DNA from: Clostridia bacterium | GTDB taxonomy: Bacteria; Bacillota; Clostridia; Oscillospirales; Acutalibacteraceae | Direction of reading: 5' to 3' | Length of the DNA stretch: 49,341 nucleotides | Assembly: GCA_017468425.1 (NCBI GenBank) | Contig: JAFUIO010000020.1 | Coordinates: forward strand, 157,185-206,525 | In this document: piece after piece, positions 1 to 7,210 of the stretch | Layout of the letters: the number at the start of each line of letters is the position of its first letter | How positions within the stretch are numbered: the first letter of the stretch is position 1 | Notes under the pieces: model-generated | Database searches by the model: none | Told to the model about the DNA's origin: nothing | The model's input: only the letters and a program-made list of their open reading frames with translations | Position numbers and translations under genes: made by a program

Positions 1-467
1 CTTACAATTTTATTTACATCTGTAGGATAGCCGTCAATAGGGTAGTGCTTATAGTTTTTAATACCTAAAGAGGTGAGTCTGTTAAGGAAAGCATTTGCAG
101 AGGGTTGACCTGTGTAACAAGTTACTACAACACTGCCGACAAAAAGCTCAAGCTCGCGGAAAATATCAATAAGTCTCAACGTATCGTCGTCATAAGTAAT
201 ACCGAGGTCACCGCGTCTTTTTTTCTTTTCAATATCGTTTGCATTGATAACGATAACGATTTCAACCTCGTTTTTGAGAGTCTGAAGCATTCTTATTTTG
301 CTGTCAGGCTCAAAACCGGGGAGTACACGTGAAGCGTGATAGTCGTCGAAAAGCTTACCGCCGAATTCAAGATAAAGTTTACCGCCGAAGTAGTCTATTC
401 TTTTTTTGATGTTTTCTGACTGGAAACTAAGATATTTCTCATTATCGAAAATAACTTTCTTGCTCAT
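1..467 (-). CDS. DUF1846 (UPF0371) family protein, C-terminal part outside window
   Basis: The minus-strand frame opens with ATG at 467 and runs off the left edge, giving 155 complete N-terminal residues. They include [18 protein letters not shown], an [12 protein letters not shown] stretch, a [13 protein letters not shown] stretch and the later HYPIDGYP. These are hallmarks, as I recall them, of the DUF1846/UPF0371 family, a roughly 500-residue cytoplasmic protein of Firmicutes with no firmly established reaction. A GGGAAG ribosome site lies about 8 nt before the ATG, and a good sigma-A promoter lies upstream (505-533). It is transcribed away from the GH36 gene. The family call is firm; the function is unknown. 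Confidence 0.85.
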   Translation of the reverse strand, partial: MSKKVIFDNEKYLSFQSENIKKRIDYFGGKLYLEFGGKLFDDYHASRVLPGFEPDSKIRMLQTLKNEVEIVIVINANDIEKKKRRGDLGITYDDDTLRLIDIFRELELFVGSVVVTCYTGQPSANAFLNRLTSLGIKNYKHYPIDGYPTDVNKIV

Positions 468-504
468 AAACACATCTTCCCTCACATATAAATAATACTT
501 AATC

Positions 505-533
505 ATTATACTATATATCGGCATATTTTTCAA
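505..533 (-). promoter_or_regulatory. sigma-A promoter of the DUF1846 gene
   Basis: On the minus strand, TTGAAA (533-528) and TATAAT (510-505) are separated by exactly 17 bp, about 40 nt before the start codon. Confidence 0.7.
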
Positions 534-578
534 GATAATTTTCTCCTATAATATATTCTAAATTTTTTCTGTTTTAGG

Positions 579-607
579 TTGATAAGTTTTATAAAATGTG
601 ATAAAAT
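579..607 (+). promoter_or_regulatory. sigma-A promoter of the GH36/cyclophilin operon
   Basis: TTGATA (579-584), a 17-bp spacer, and TAAAAT (602-607). Transcription would begin near 613, which rules out an ATG at 617 and supports the start at 638. Confidence 0.65.
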
Positions 608-637
608 TATTTAAATATGATATTAGGAGCTGAAATT

Positions 638-2317
638 ATGTACAATTTTTCAACTTTTATTAAGTACAAAGCAAACGGTAAAATTTACACAAGTTATGAA
701 AAAGAAACTTCTTTCTGTAAAATCGTAACTTCTGTTGAGGATGAAAAAATAACAGCATCTGTTATTCCTGCAACTGAAATTGAGCTTATTGAATTTAAGC
801 TTGATACAAAAATTCCCTATAGAAAAGGTGATTTGTTCTTCTCTAACGGTTATCAGTCTTGGTCAACTTCACTTGAAGTACAGAAAGAATCAATTCTTAA
901 AACTACAAACCCCATTGTAAATATTTCAAACTGGTCAAAGAATGCTGCAGAAGTTGGTGGCGACTATACATTCGCAGGTTACAAAAAACAGAAAGGTTAT
1001 TTCCACAGTAACGGATATACATATATCAGAAACGGTGAAAATGTAGAGTTTTTCGGTTCACTTACTGAAAGAAGCGGTTACACACTCTTTAAGTATGATA
1101 TGAACACATCTGATTTCTCAATCGTTAAAGATGTTGAAGGTCTTGTTATCGATTCAGAATATCAGCTTGTTGATGTTGTATCTTTCAAAGGTACATATGA
1201 TGAAGTGTTTGATAAATACTTTGAAGCAATGAAAGTTCCTGCTCCAAGACTTAAACACCTTGCAGGCTACACATCATGGTATAACTATTTCCAGAAAATT
1301 GATGAAAAAATCATTCTCCGTGACCTCGAAGGCCTTGACAGAGCAAAAGATGATGTTTCAATTTATCAGATTGATGACGGTTATGAACCTAAAGTTGGCG
1401 ACTGGCTTCTTCCTAACAAGGATTTCCCCAACGGAATGAAATATATTGCTGATAAAGTTCACGAAAAAGGCTATCTTGCAGGTATCTGGATTGCACCTTT
1501 CAGTTGTCAGACAGATTCAGTTGTTGCAAAAGAACATCCTGATTGGTTCATTAAAGTTCCAGGTACAGATAAACGTCATATCGGTACTTTTGCATGGCAC
1601 GGTTCTTACACACTCGATATTTATAACGAAGAAGCAAGAAACTATATCAAGCACTATTTTGATGTTATCCTCAATGAATGGGGTTATGATATGGTTAAGC
1701 TCGACTTCCTTTACAGCCAGTGTGCAATTCCCAGAAACGGCAAAACAAGAGGTCAGATTATGTGCGAAGCTATGGACTTCCTTCGTGAATGCGTTGGTGA
1801 CAAGCTTTTCCTTGGTTGCGGTGTGCCGCTTCTTCCTTCATTCGGTGTTGTTGATGCTTGCCGTATCAGCTGTGACGTAAGTCTTTCATACAGACCGAAA
1901 ATTGAAAACGTTCTTAACATTTCCAATGAATTGCCTTCAGCACAGAATGCAATCAATAATACGATCTTCAGACGTCATCTTGACGGCAGAGTTTTCTGTA
2001 ATGACCCTGATGTATTCTTCCTTCGTAGTAATAATCTTAAGTTCAATTTCGAACAGAAACTCCTTCTTGCGTTTATCAACCATCTTATGGGTAATGTTCT
2101 TTTCGTTTCTGATAATGCAGGTGATTATTCAGACAAAGAAATTGAGCTTCTCAAAATGTTCTTCAAAGAGAATGATGCTAAAATTATTTCTGCTGAAAGA
2201 GTTAATCTCGGCGACGATATGGAAGTTGTGTTCGATGACGGCACAGGCGCTAAAACACTTAAATTCAACTTGCTTACAGGTGTAAGTAACATTAAAGAAA
2301 TTTTAGGAGTAAAATAA
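638..2317 (+). CDS. Alpha-galactosidase-like glycoside hydrolase, family GH36
   Basis: This 559-residue protein should hydrolyse alpha-galactosides such as melibiose or raffinose-type sugars. Residues about 200-430 form the TIM barrel, with YQIDDGYEPKVGDW near 243, the nucleophile aspartate in VKLDF (about residue 356) and the acid/base aspartate in CRISCD (about 413), both in the usual GH36/GH-D places. A beta-sandwich N-domain (1-200) contains FSNGYQSWST. There is no signal peptide, so it acts in the cytoplasm. ATG 638 is chosen because AGGAG at 625-629 lies 8 nt before it; an in-frame ATG at 617 has no such site. It is shorter than many 700-residue GH36 enzymes, so the exact substrate is uncertain. 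Its stop overlaps the next start by one base. Confidence 0.85.
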   Translation: MYNFSTFIKYKANGKIYTSYEKETSFCKIVTSVEDEKITASVIPATEIELIEFKLDTKIPYRKGDLFFSNGYQSWSTSLEVQKESILKTTNPIVNISNWSKNAAEVGGDYTFAGYKKQKGYFHSNGYTYIRNGENVEFFGSLTERSGYTLFKYDMNTSDFSIVKDVEGLVIDSEYQLVDVVSFKGTYDEVFDKYFEAMKVPAPRLKHLAGYTSWYNYFQKIDEKIILRDLEGLDRAKDDVSIYQIDDGYEPKVGDWLLPNKDFPNGMKYIADKVHEKGYLAGIWIAPFSCQTDSVVAKEHPDWFIKVPGTDKRHIGTFAWHGSYTLDIYNEEARNYIKHYFDVILNEWGYDMVKLDFLYSQCAIPRNGKTRGQIMCEAMDFLRECVGDKLFLGCGVPLLPSFGVVDACRISCDVSLSYRPKIENVLNISNELPSAQNAINNTIFRRHLDGRVFCNDPDVFFLRSNNLKFNFEQKLLLAFINHLMGNVLFVSDNAGDYSDKEIELLKMFFKENDAKIISAERVNLGDDMEVVFDDGTGAKTLKFNLLTGVSNIKEILGVK

Positions 2318-2940
2318 TGAAAAAGTCAGTATTTTTTAAACTTATTTCAATTTGTCTTGTAGCAATACTTGTTGGTTCATTTGCGGGTTGCACAGGTAAT
2401 CAGAATGCTGAACCTGCTGAACATTCTTTTGTAAAGATTACAATGGAAAACGGCGATAGTTTCATTATGGAGCTTTATCCCGAATATGCTCCCGAAACTG
2501 TTGAGAACTTCGTTACTCTTGTAAAATCAGGCTTCTATGATGGTCTTACATTCCACAGAGTTATTAAGGATTTTATGGCTCAGGGCGGTGACCCTAAAGG
2601 TGATGGTACAGGCGGAAGCGACAAAGAAATTAAAGGTGAATTCAAAGAAAACGGATTTACTCAGAATACACTTTCTCACGACAGAGGTGTAGTTTCAATG
2701 GCAAGGTCAAATGAACCTGATTCCGCAAGCAGTCAGTTCTTTATCTGCTACAGTGGTAATTATAAAGATGCACTTGACGGTAAATATGCGGCTTTCGGTA
2801 AAGTTATTGAGGGTATGGAAGTTGTTGATTCTTTCCTTGAGATTGAAAGATCTTTTTCAGCTTCTGACAATAGTTTTTCCAAGCCTACAGAGCCCATCGT
2901 AATGAAAAAAGCTGAAGTTATTGATTACACTGCTAATTAA
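2317..2940 (+). CDS. Peptidyl-prolyl cis-trans isomerase, cyclophilin type, lipoprotein
   Basis: The 207-residue protein begins with a lipoprotein signal (hydrophobic 8-22, lipobox FAGC with Cys25). It continues with a compact bacterial cyclophilin domain: ETVENFVTLVKSGFYDGLTFHRVIKDFMAQGGDP, then SMARSNEPDSASSQFFI and YAAFGKVIEGMEVVD. The FHRVI and SSQFFI segments carry the catalytic arginine and substrate-binding residues. It should fold exported proteins on the outer face of the membrane. It is translationally coupled to the GH36 gene (TAATG overlap, AGGAG at 2305-2309), although the two functions look unrelated. Confidence 0.9.
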   Translation: MKKSVFFKLISICLVAILVGSFAGCTGNQNAEPAEHSFVKITMENGDSFIMELYPEYAPETVENFVTLVKSGFYDGLTFHRVIKDFMAQGGDPKGDGTGGSDKEIKGEFKENGFTQNTLSHDRGVVSMARSNEPDSASSQFFICYSGNYKDALDGKYAAFGKVIEGMEVVDSFLEIERSFSASDNSFSKPTEPIVMKKAEVIDYTAN

Positions 2941-2950
2941 AAATTATTAA

Positions 2951-2973
2951 ATTGTTGACAATTTATCAACAAT
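2951..2973. promoter_or_regulatory. Perfect inverted repeat over the -35 box (possible operator)
   Basis: ATTGTTGA (2951-2958) and TCAACAAT (2966-2973) are perfect 8-bp arms around a 7-nt spacer that contains part of the TTGACA -35 element. It has no U-tract, so it is not an intrinsic terminator of the upstream gene. The position suits a repressor site. Confidence 0.5.
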
Positions 2974-2983
2974 ATGATAGAAT
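2955..2983 (+). promoter_or_regulatory. sigma-A promoter of the surface-display locus
   Basis: TTGACA (2955-2960), a 17-bp spacer and TAGAAT (2978-2983), about 50 nt before the start of the anchored-protein gene. Confidence 0.75.
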
Positions 2984-3032
2984 TTACTTGTATTATTTTG
3001 GCTTATAATATTTAATTTTATCAGAGGTGTAA

Positions 3033-3584
3033 ATGATGAAAAAAGTTTTATCAGTTTTACTTGCAGTTGTTCTCTGCTTTATGTGCAGCGTTTCTGCTTT
3101 TGCAGAAGTAAGCCCCACACCCGACAAATATTATACAATCGGAACTAACGTTGGCGTTGTCGGTTCTGGTACTGCTTTTGCTGCTCCCACTTCAGGTATA
3201 GCAGGTCAGATTGTTGTTCTTACAGCAGTTGCTGCTGAAGGTTATGTTTTTGACCATTGGCAGATTGACGGTAAGTTCGAAATTGTTGAAGGTACAATCT
3301 ATGACCCCGTAATTAAGGTTGAAATTGTTCCTGAGGCTGACAATAAGACACATGGCGACCTTGGCGATTATGCTGATATTATGGGTGAGGCTCACTTTAA
3401 ACCCATTGATAGTGAGGCTACTACAGGTGTTGGCGAACAGGAAACTGCTAAGCCCGACGATGGTGCTACAGCACCGCAGACAGGTTCTTTTGAAATTCAG
3501 GCTGTATCAGTAATCGCATTGTCTGTGGCAGGTCTTATGGCTGTTGCTTTTGTTTACAAAAAACGCACAGAGAAAACAAAATAA
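3033..3584 (+). CDS. Secreted wall-anchored protein with an APQTG sorting signal
   Basis: The 183-residue protein starts with a Sec signal (MMKKVLSVLLAVVLCFM..., cleavage likely after AFA at 22-24). A roughly 80-residue beta-rich domain follows, with the AAEGYVFDHWQIDG pattern typical of bacterial InlB B-like repeats. It ends with a sorting signal: PQTG at 148-151, a hydrophobic segment at about 155-173 and a KKRTEK basic tail. The motif departs from LPXTG and is closer to the SPXTG/PPXTG motifs reported for clostridial class B sortases. The sortase gene lies immediately downstream, so it is very likely that enzyme's substrate. What the domain binds is unknown. GAGGTG at about 3024-3029 serves the ATG at 3033 or 3036. 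Confidence 0.75.
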   Translation: MMKKVLSVLLAVVLCFMCSVSAFAEVSPTPDKYYTIGTNVGVVGSGTAFAAPTSGIAGQIVVLTAVAAEGYVFDHWQIDGKFEIVEGTIYDPVIKVEIVPEADNKTHGDLGDYADIMGEAHFKPIDSEATTGVGEQETAKPDDGATAPQTGSFEIQAVSVIALSVAGLMAVAFVYKKRTEKTK

Positions 3585-3600
3585 TTTAATTGTTTAATTT

Positions 3601-3645
3601 CTTAAGACCTTGTTTTCACTTTGAATCCAAGGTCTTGAGTTTTAT
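3601..3645 (+). terminator. Hairpin between anchored protein and sortase (attenuator-like terminator)
   Basis: CTTAAGACCTTG (3601-3612) pairs with CAAGGTCTTGAG (3628-3639) in a 12-bp stem with one G-U pair. A short, imperfect U-tract (TTTTAT) follows, and the sortase ribosome site AAGGG starts 7 nt after the stem. Termination is probably partial, leaving less sortase than substrate message. Confidence 0.6.
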
Positions 3646-3658
3646 AAGGGAATTTATT

Positions 3659-4450
3659 ATGAGCAGTAGAGAAAATGAAAGAAGAAATGTTAATAAAATA
3701 GCTATTCTCATTCTGATAATTTTATTACTTTTATGTTTTCTGGCGGGATTGGGTTACTATATTTTTCATTGGTATGGCGGTCTGGCCGCTGACGAAACAT
3801 ATGGTCAGCTTGTTGATTCAATAAAATCTGAACAAGTTATCCAACAGGAAGAAAAAGAGTTACCTGTTAATCCTATTGATTTTAAATCACTTAAAGAAAA
3901 AAATGATGAAGTTTATGCGTGGATTGAAGTGCCGAATACGAAGGTGAATTATCCTGTTGTACAGAGCAAAGTTGACGATAACTATTATCTGAACAGGTCA
4001 ATTGATAAAAAGTATCTTTTTGCGGGAATGATTTATTCACAGTCCTGCAATACACTTGATTTCTATGACCCTGTTACGGTGCTGTACGGTCACAATATGA
4101 ATAACGGTTCAATGTTTGCATCACTTCACAAGTTTCAGGATGAAGAGTTTTTCAAAAACAATGATATTTTCTATGTTTATACAGAAAATTATATCCTGAC
4201 TTATAAGATTATTTCTGCGTTCAAATTTGATAATCGACATATTATGAATTCATTCGATTTTAATGATTTGAATCAGAGAAGAGAGTTTCAGTCTATTGTA
4301 AAAAATCCTGACAGCCTGGTGAAAAATGTCAGAGATGATGTTGAACTGAATGATTATTCTAAGATACTCGTTTTAAGCACATGCATTGGCAGCAGAAGGT
4401 CGAGATATCTTGTTTGTGGGGTGATGATCAGTGAAGAGAAAACACAATAA
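3659..4450 (+). CDS. Class B sortase (cysteine transpeptidase)
   Basis: The 263-residue membrane protein has a single N-terminal membrane segment (about 15-33) and an extracellular sortase domain. The catalytic residues are His145 in LYGHNM, Cys242 in LSTCIG and Arg249 in SRYLVCG. Motifs such as DEVYAWIEVPNTKVNYPVVQ and DFYDPVTVLYGH point to the SrtB class. It should cut the sorting signal between Thr and Gly and join the protein to peptidoglycan or a pilin-like partner. ATG 3659 is preferred because AAGGG (3646-3650) lies 8 nt upstream; a longer TTG-started frame from 3590 would translate the terminator hairpin. Its end overlaps the LCP gene by 20 nt. Confidence 0.9.
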   Translation: MSSRENERRNVNKIAILILIILLLLCFLAGLGYYIFHWYGGLAADETYGQLVDSIKSEQVIQQEEKELPVNPIDFKSLKEKNDEVYAWIEVPNTKVNYPVVQSKVDDNYYLNRSIDKKYLFAGMIYSQSCNTLDFYDPVTVLYGHNMNNGSMFASLHKFQDEEFFKNNDIFYVYTENYILTYKIISAFKFDNRHIMNSFDFNDLNQRREFQSIVKNPDSLVKNVRDDVELNDYSKILVLSTCIGSRRSRYLVCGVMISEEKTQ

Positions 4451-5687
4451 TGATTTTAATCTGAGCAGTGAAGAAGTTGTCAATGAGTTTATGAAGGCTT
4501 ATGATAACAGATCAGGACACCATCATCACCATCACTCATCACACCACCATTCTTCGGGGCATCACAGTCATTCAAAGAACGGTAGTTCCTCTGATGTTGA
4601 AAAGCATTCTCATTCCCATCATCACAGTTCAGAAAGTAAGAAAACAGACTCGAAAGATGAGAAGAAAAAGTCTTCACTACTTTTGCGTATTCTTATTATA
4701 ATTGTAGCCGTTTTGTTCTTGCTTTCTCTTATAGGTGTTGGTGCTGTGCTTGTTTTACGACATAAAGGCATGAGTGACATCAGTAAGAAGAAAGACGATG
4801 TCGTTATTCAGACGGGGGACAATGCAGTTGCTTTTGATGACAGCGGTAAAACTGTTGAATATAAAGGCGAGAAGTATGTTTACAATGAAGATATTGTAAC
4901 AATGGCTTTTCTTGGAATTGATGACAAGAGTGTGAGCGTGAATATCAGCGAAGAACATGGCGTTGCAGGTCAGGCTGATACCATTATGGTACTGGCATAC
5001 GATACTAAAGCCGGAACAGTTTCTGTTATAACTGTTCCGCGTGACACAATTGCAGATGTTGACATTTATTCTGCAAGCGGTAGCTTCGCAAGAACTGAAG
5101 AAATGCAGATATGCTTGTCGTTTGCGTATGGCGATGGTGGCGAATCAAGTTGTGAAAATGTAATTAAATCACTTGAACGCGTTTTACTTGGCATACCGAT
5201 TGATACGTATTTTTCATTACGAGTCAGAGGTGTTGATGCTCTGAATGCTGCCGTGGGTGGTATTGAGCTTACATCTCTTGAAACAATCGGACAGTTTACA
5301 GAAGGCGAAAAACTTCATTTACAGGGCACTGATGCCCGTTTCTATGTTACAAGACGTGACCGTTCAAAAATTGACTCCGACACATTACGCAGAAAGCGTC
5401 AGATTCAATATATTAAAGCTTTTGCATCAAAAACTCTGTCTTTGGCAAAAGAAGATATCGGCATTATAACCACATTATATAACACTGCAAAGCAGTATGC
5501 TGTTACTGATATTTCGTTATCAAGTGCAGTTTATGTCGCAGGTGAACTGATATCAAATTCGGTTGAGATTTCCAAAGTTGCGTCTCTTAAGGGTGAATAT
5601 GTAAAAACAGATTCATTTCCTGAATACAGGTTAGACAAAGAAGCGGTTTATGAAACCATTCTTGAAATATTTTACACTAAAGCTTAA
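4431..5687 (+). CDS. LytR-CpsA-Psr (LCP) protein with polyhistidine N-terminus
   Basis: This 418-residue protein starts at GTG 4431, inside the sortase gene, after GGGGTGAT. Residues 30-65 hold 17 histidines in Ser-separated clusters (HHHHHH, HHH, HH, HSHSHHH), then a Lys/Asp/Glu-rich linker and one membrane segment (about 81-110). The extracellular LCP domain (about 150-345) shows FLGIDD, ADTIMVLAYD, VITVPRDT, VGGIEL and RDRSKIDSD plus RRKRQIQYIKA. LCP enzymes transfer glycopolymers from lipid carriers to peptidoglycan, and the arginines and VPRDT fit pyrophosphate binding. The histidine tract lies on the cytoplasmic side and could bind Ni, Zn, Co or Mn ions; its role is unknown. Confidence 0.85.
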   Translation: MKRKHNNDFNLSSEEVVNEFMKAYDNRSGHHHHHHSSHHHSSGHHSHSKNGSSSDVEKHSHSHHHSSESKKTDSKDEKKKSSLLLRILIIIVAVLFLLSLIGVGAVLVLRHKGMSDISKKKDDVVIQTGDNAVAFDDSGKTVEYKGEKYVYNEDIVTMAFLGIDDKSVSVNISEEHGVAGQADTIMVLAYDTKAGTVSVITVPRDTIADVDIYSASGSFARTEEMQICLSFAYGDGGESSCENVIKSLERVLLGIPIDTYFSLRVRGVDALNAAVGGIELTSLETIGQFTEGEKLHLQGTDARFYVTRRDRSKIDSDTLRRKRQIQYIKAFASKTLSLAKEDIGIITTLYNTAKQYAVTDISLSSAVYVAGELISNSVEISKVASLKGEYVKTDSFPEYRLDKEAVYETILEIFYTKA

Positions 5688-5702
5688 CAGGAGGTATTTT
5701 TT

Positions 5703-6656
5703 ATGAAAAAATCTATTAAAGTTTTTACAAAAGTTTTAGCGGTAGTTTTGTCAGTTATGTTTGCTCTTTCTGCACTTTCTGTTTTATCTTTTGCTGCAGA
5801 AAAAGACAATACTGCTTATATTAAACTGACATCAAGTAATCAGAATCCCAAACCCGGTGACAAATTTACAGTTACTGTAAGTGCTAAAACTGATTATCCG
5901 GTAATTAATGTAAACACAATGATTATCTATGATACACGTTATTTTGAACTTGACACATCAAGCGGTGCTGCAGTCAAAAAAGCAACAAAGATGCCTGTTT
6001 CTCTTAATCAGTCAACTGCATCTCCTCTTGCGATGTATCATCAGAGTTATTCAAGTGCAATGGCAAAGCAGTATAAAATTGTTTTTGCAGGTGTCACATG
6101 GCTTCCTTCGCTTTCTTCACAAGGTAAGGAAACTCCTACAACAACACTTAAAGATTTTGAAAACCTTTATACTGTTAAATTTAAAATGAAATCAAATGCT
6201 CCCACAGACGGTAATGGCTTCCTCGGCGTTGACCCTGTCTATATAAAAACAGAAAATGACAGTATGAGAAGCGGAATTTATGCTGCACATGGCGGTGCAA
6301 CATTAGGTGACAAAGCTATTGCTTCATACGGACAGACTATTGATTTGTCGCAGGCTGTTGTTTTCGGCACAGAAGTTGAAAAAATGGCACCTGATTACAA
6401 TATTTCAGTTAATTACAAGAGTGCATATGATGCAAGTGACGTCATCAATTCATCAAAAACATTTGATTGGCTTTCAGCCGATAACAGCATTGTTGAAGCA
6501 AGAAAAACAACATTAAACGGTTTGAAAACAGGCAAAACATATGTTGCTGCAGTTTCAGAAGACGGTAAAACGCGTTTCAATGCAGAAGTTACAGTTAAAT
6601 ATACCTGGTGGCAGTGGATTATCGTAATCCTTCTTTTCGGCTGGCTCTGGTATTAA
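5703..6656 (+). CDS. Cohesin-like secreted protein with C-terminal membrane anchor
   Basis: The 317-residue protein has a signal peptide (basic start, hydrophobic 10-31, cleavage near SFAA). A beta-sandwich domain (about 35-215) resembles cohesin/carbohydrate-binding folds: PKPGDKFTVTVSAKT, then VNTMIIYDTRYFEL and later NLYTVKFKMKS. A second small region spans about 240-300. The last 18 residues (WWQWIIVILLFGWLWY) form a membrane anchor with no basic tail and no sorting motif. AGGAGG at 5691-5696 gives a strong start, 15 nt after the LCP gene. The cohesin relation is my judgement from pattern, not a search. It could equally be a wall-binding structural protein. Confidence 0.6.
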   Translation: MKKSIKVFTKVLAVVLSVMFALSALSVLSFAAEKDNTAYIKLTSSNQNPKPGDKFTVTVSAKTDYPVINVNTMIIYDTRYFELDTSSGAAVKKATKMPVSLNQSTASPLAMYHQSYSSAMAKQYKIVFAGVTWLPSLSSQGKETPTTTLKDFENLYTVKFKMKSNAPTDGNGFLGVDPVYIKTENDSMRSGIYAAHGGATLGDKAIASYGQTIDLSQAVVFGTEVEKMAPDYNISVNYKSAYDASDVINSSKTFDWLSADNSIVEARKTTLNGLKTGKTYVAAVSEDGKTRFNAEVTVKYTWWQWIIVILLFGWLWY

Positions 6657-6768
6657 TATATTTTCATCTCCGTAAATACTGTCAGTTCTCATTTTTGAGC
6701 ATATAATGTTCAGAGGACAAGTTTCAGTTTATAATTTTCTCCCCGAAATTCTGAACTGATGTTTATTT

Positions 6769-6797
6769 TTGAAAAATGTTGGCAAAGATATTATTGT
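6769..6797 (+). promoter_or_regulatory. Possible promoter of mazF
   Basis: TTGAAA (6769-6774), 17 bp, and TATTGT (6792-6797). The match is moderate. The 169-bp gap 6657-6825 shows no reading frame resembling an antitoxin. Confidence 0.35.
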
Positions 6798-6825
6798 CAA
6801 TGTTATTTATGGAGAGTGATTTTAA

Positions 6826-7179
6826 ATGATGATAAAACGGGGAGACATATATTACGCTGACCTGAGCCCGGTTGTAGGCTCAGAACAAGGCGGAATCAGA
6901 CCTGTTTTGATTGTCCAGAACGATGTCGGCAATAAATACAGCCCAACAGTAATTGCAGCAGCAATTACAAGCCAGAAATACAAAAACAGTTTACCTACTC
7001 ATATACGTGTAAATGCAGACGGATGCGGTCTTGCAAAAGATTCCATAGTTTTACTCGAACAGGTGAGAACTCTTGATAAACGCAGGCTTAAAGAACGTAT
7101 GGGCAACCTTGATGATATTGATATGGACAGAATTGATAAAGCTTTAAGTGTAAGCTTTGGTCTCGGCGGAGCTACATAA
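6826..7179 (+). CDS. mazF: MazF/PemK-type endoribonuclease toxin, no adjacent antitoxin
   Basis: The 117-residue protein matches the EndoA/MazF family in length and motifs: the N-terminal [30 protein letters not shown] (the GD and conserved RP sites), NSLPTHIRV, and [18 protein letters not shown], which holds the Ser/Glu/Arg active-site face. Such toxins cut single-stranded mRNA at short sequence motifs. No MazE-like gene precedes it; the upstream gap is too short and lacks a plausible frame, so the antitoxin is either elsewhere or absent. The terminator hairpin overlaps its stop codon, which makes it a one-gene unit. Confidence 0.9.
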   Translation: MMIKRGDIYYADLSPVVGSEQGGIRPVLIVQNDVGNKYSPTVIAAAITSQKYKNSLPTHIRVNADGCGLAKDSIVLLEQVRTLDKRRLKERMGNLDDIDMDRIDKALSVSFGLGGAT

Positions 7180-7195
7180 CTGTGGCTCCGCTTTT
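7166..7195 (+). terminator. Terminator overlapping the mazF stop codon
   Basis: GCGGAGC (7166-7172) pairs with GCTCCGC (7185-7191). The stem extends inward over TACA/TGTG to 11 bp with a TAAC loop, and TTTT follows. The last mazF codons and its stop form the left arm. Confidence 0.75.
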
Positions 7196-7210
7196 CAATA
7201 GGAGGTACAT

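Noticed and set aside
105..332. Plus-strand open frame at the left edge
   Set aside because: It is antisense to the strongly conserved DUF1846 frame and lacks a ribosome site.
4517..4630. Polyhistidine codons as an engineered His-tag or vector contamination
   Set aside because: The tract is broken by Ser/Gly residues, uses mixed CAC/CAT codons, and sits inside a native LCP gene overlapping a native sortase gene.
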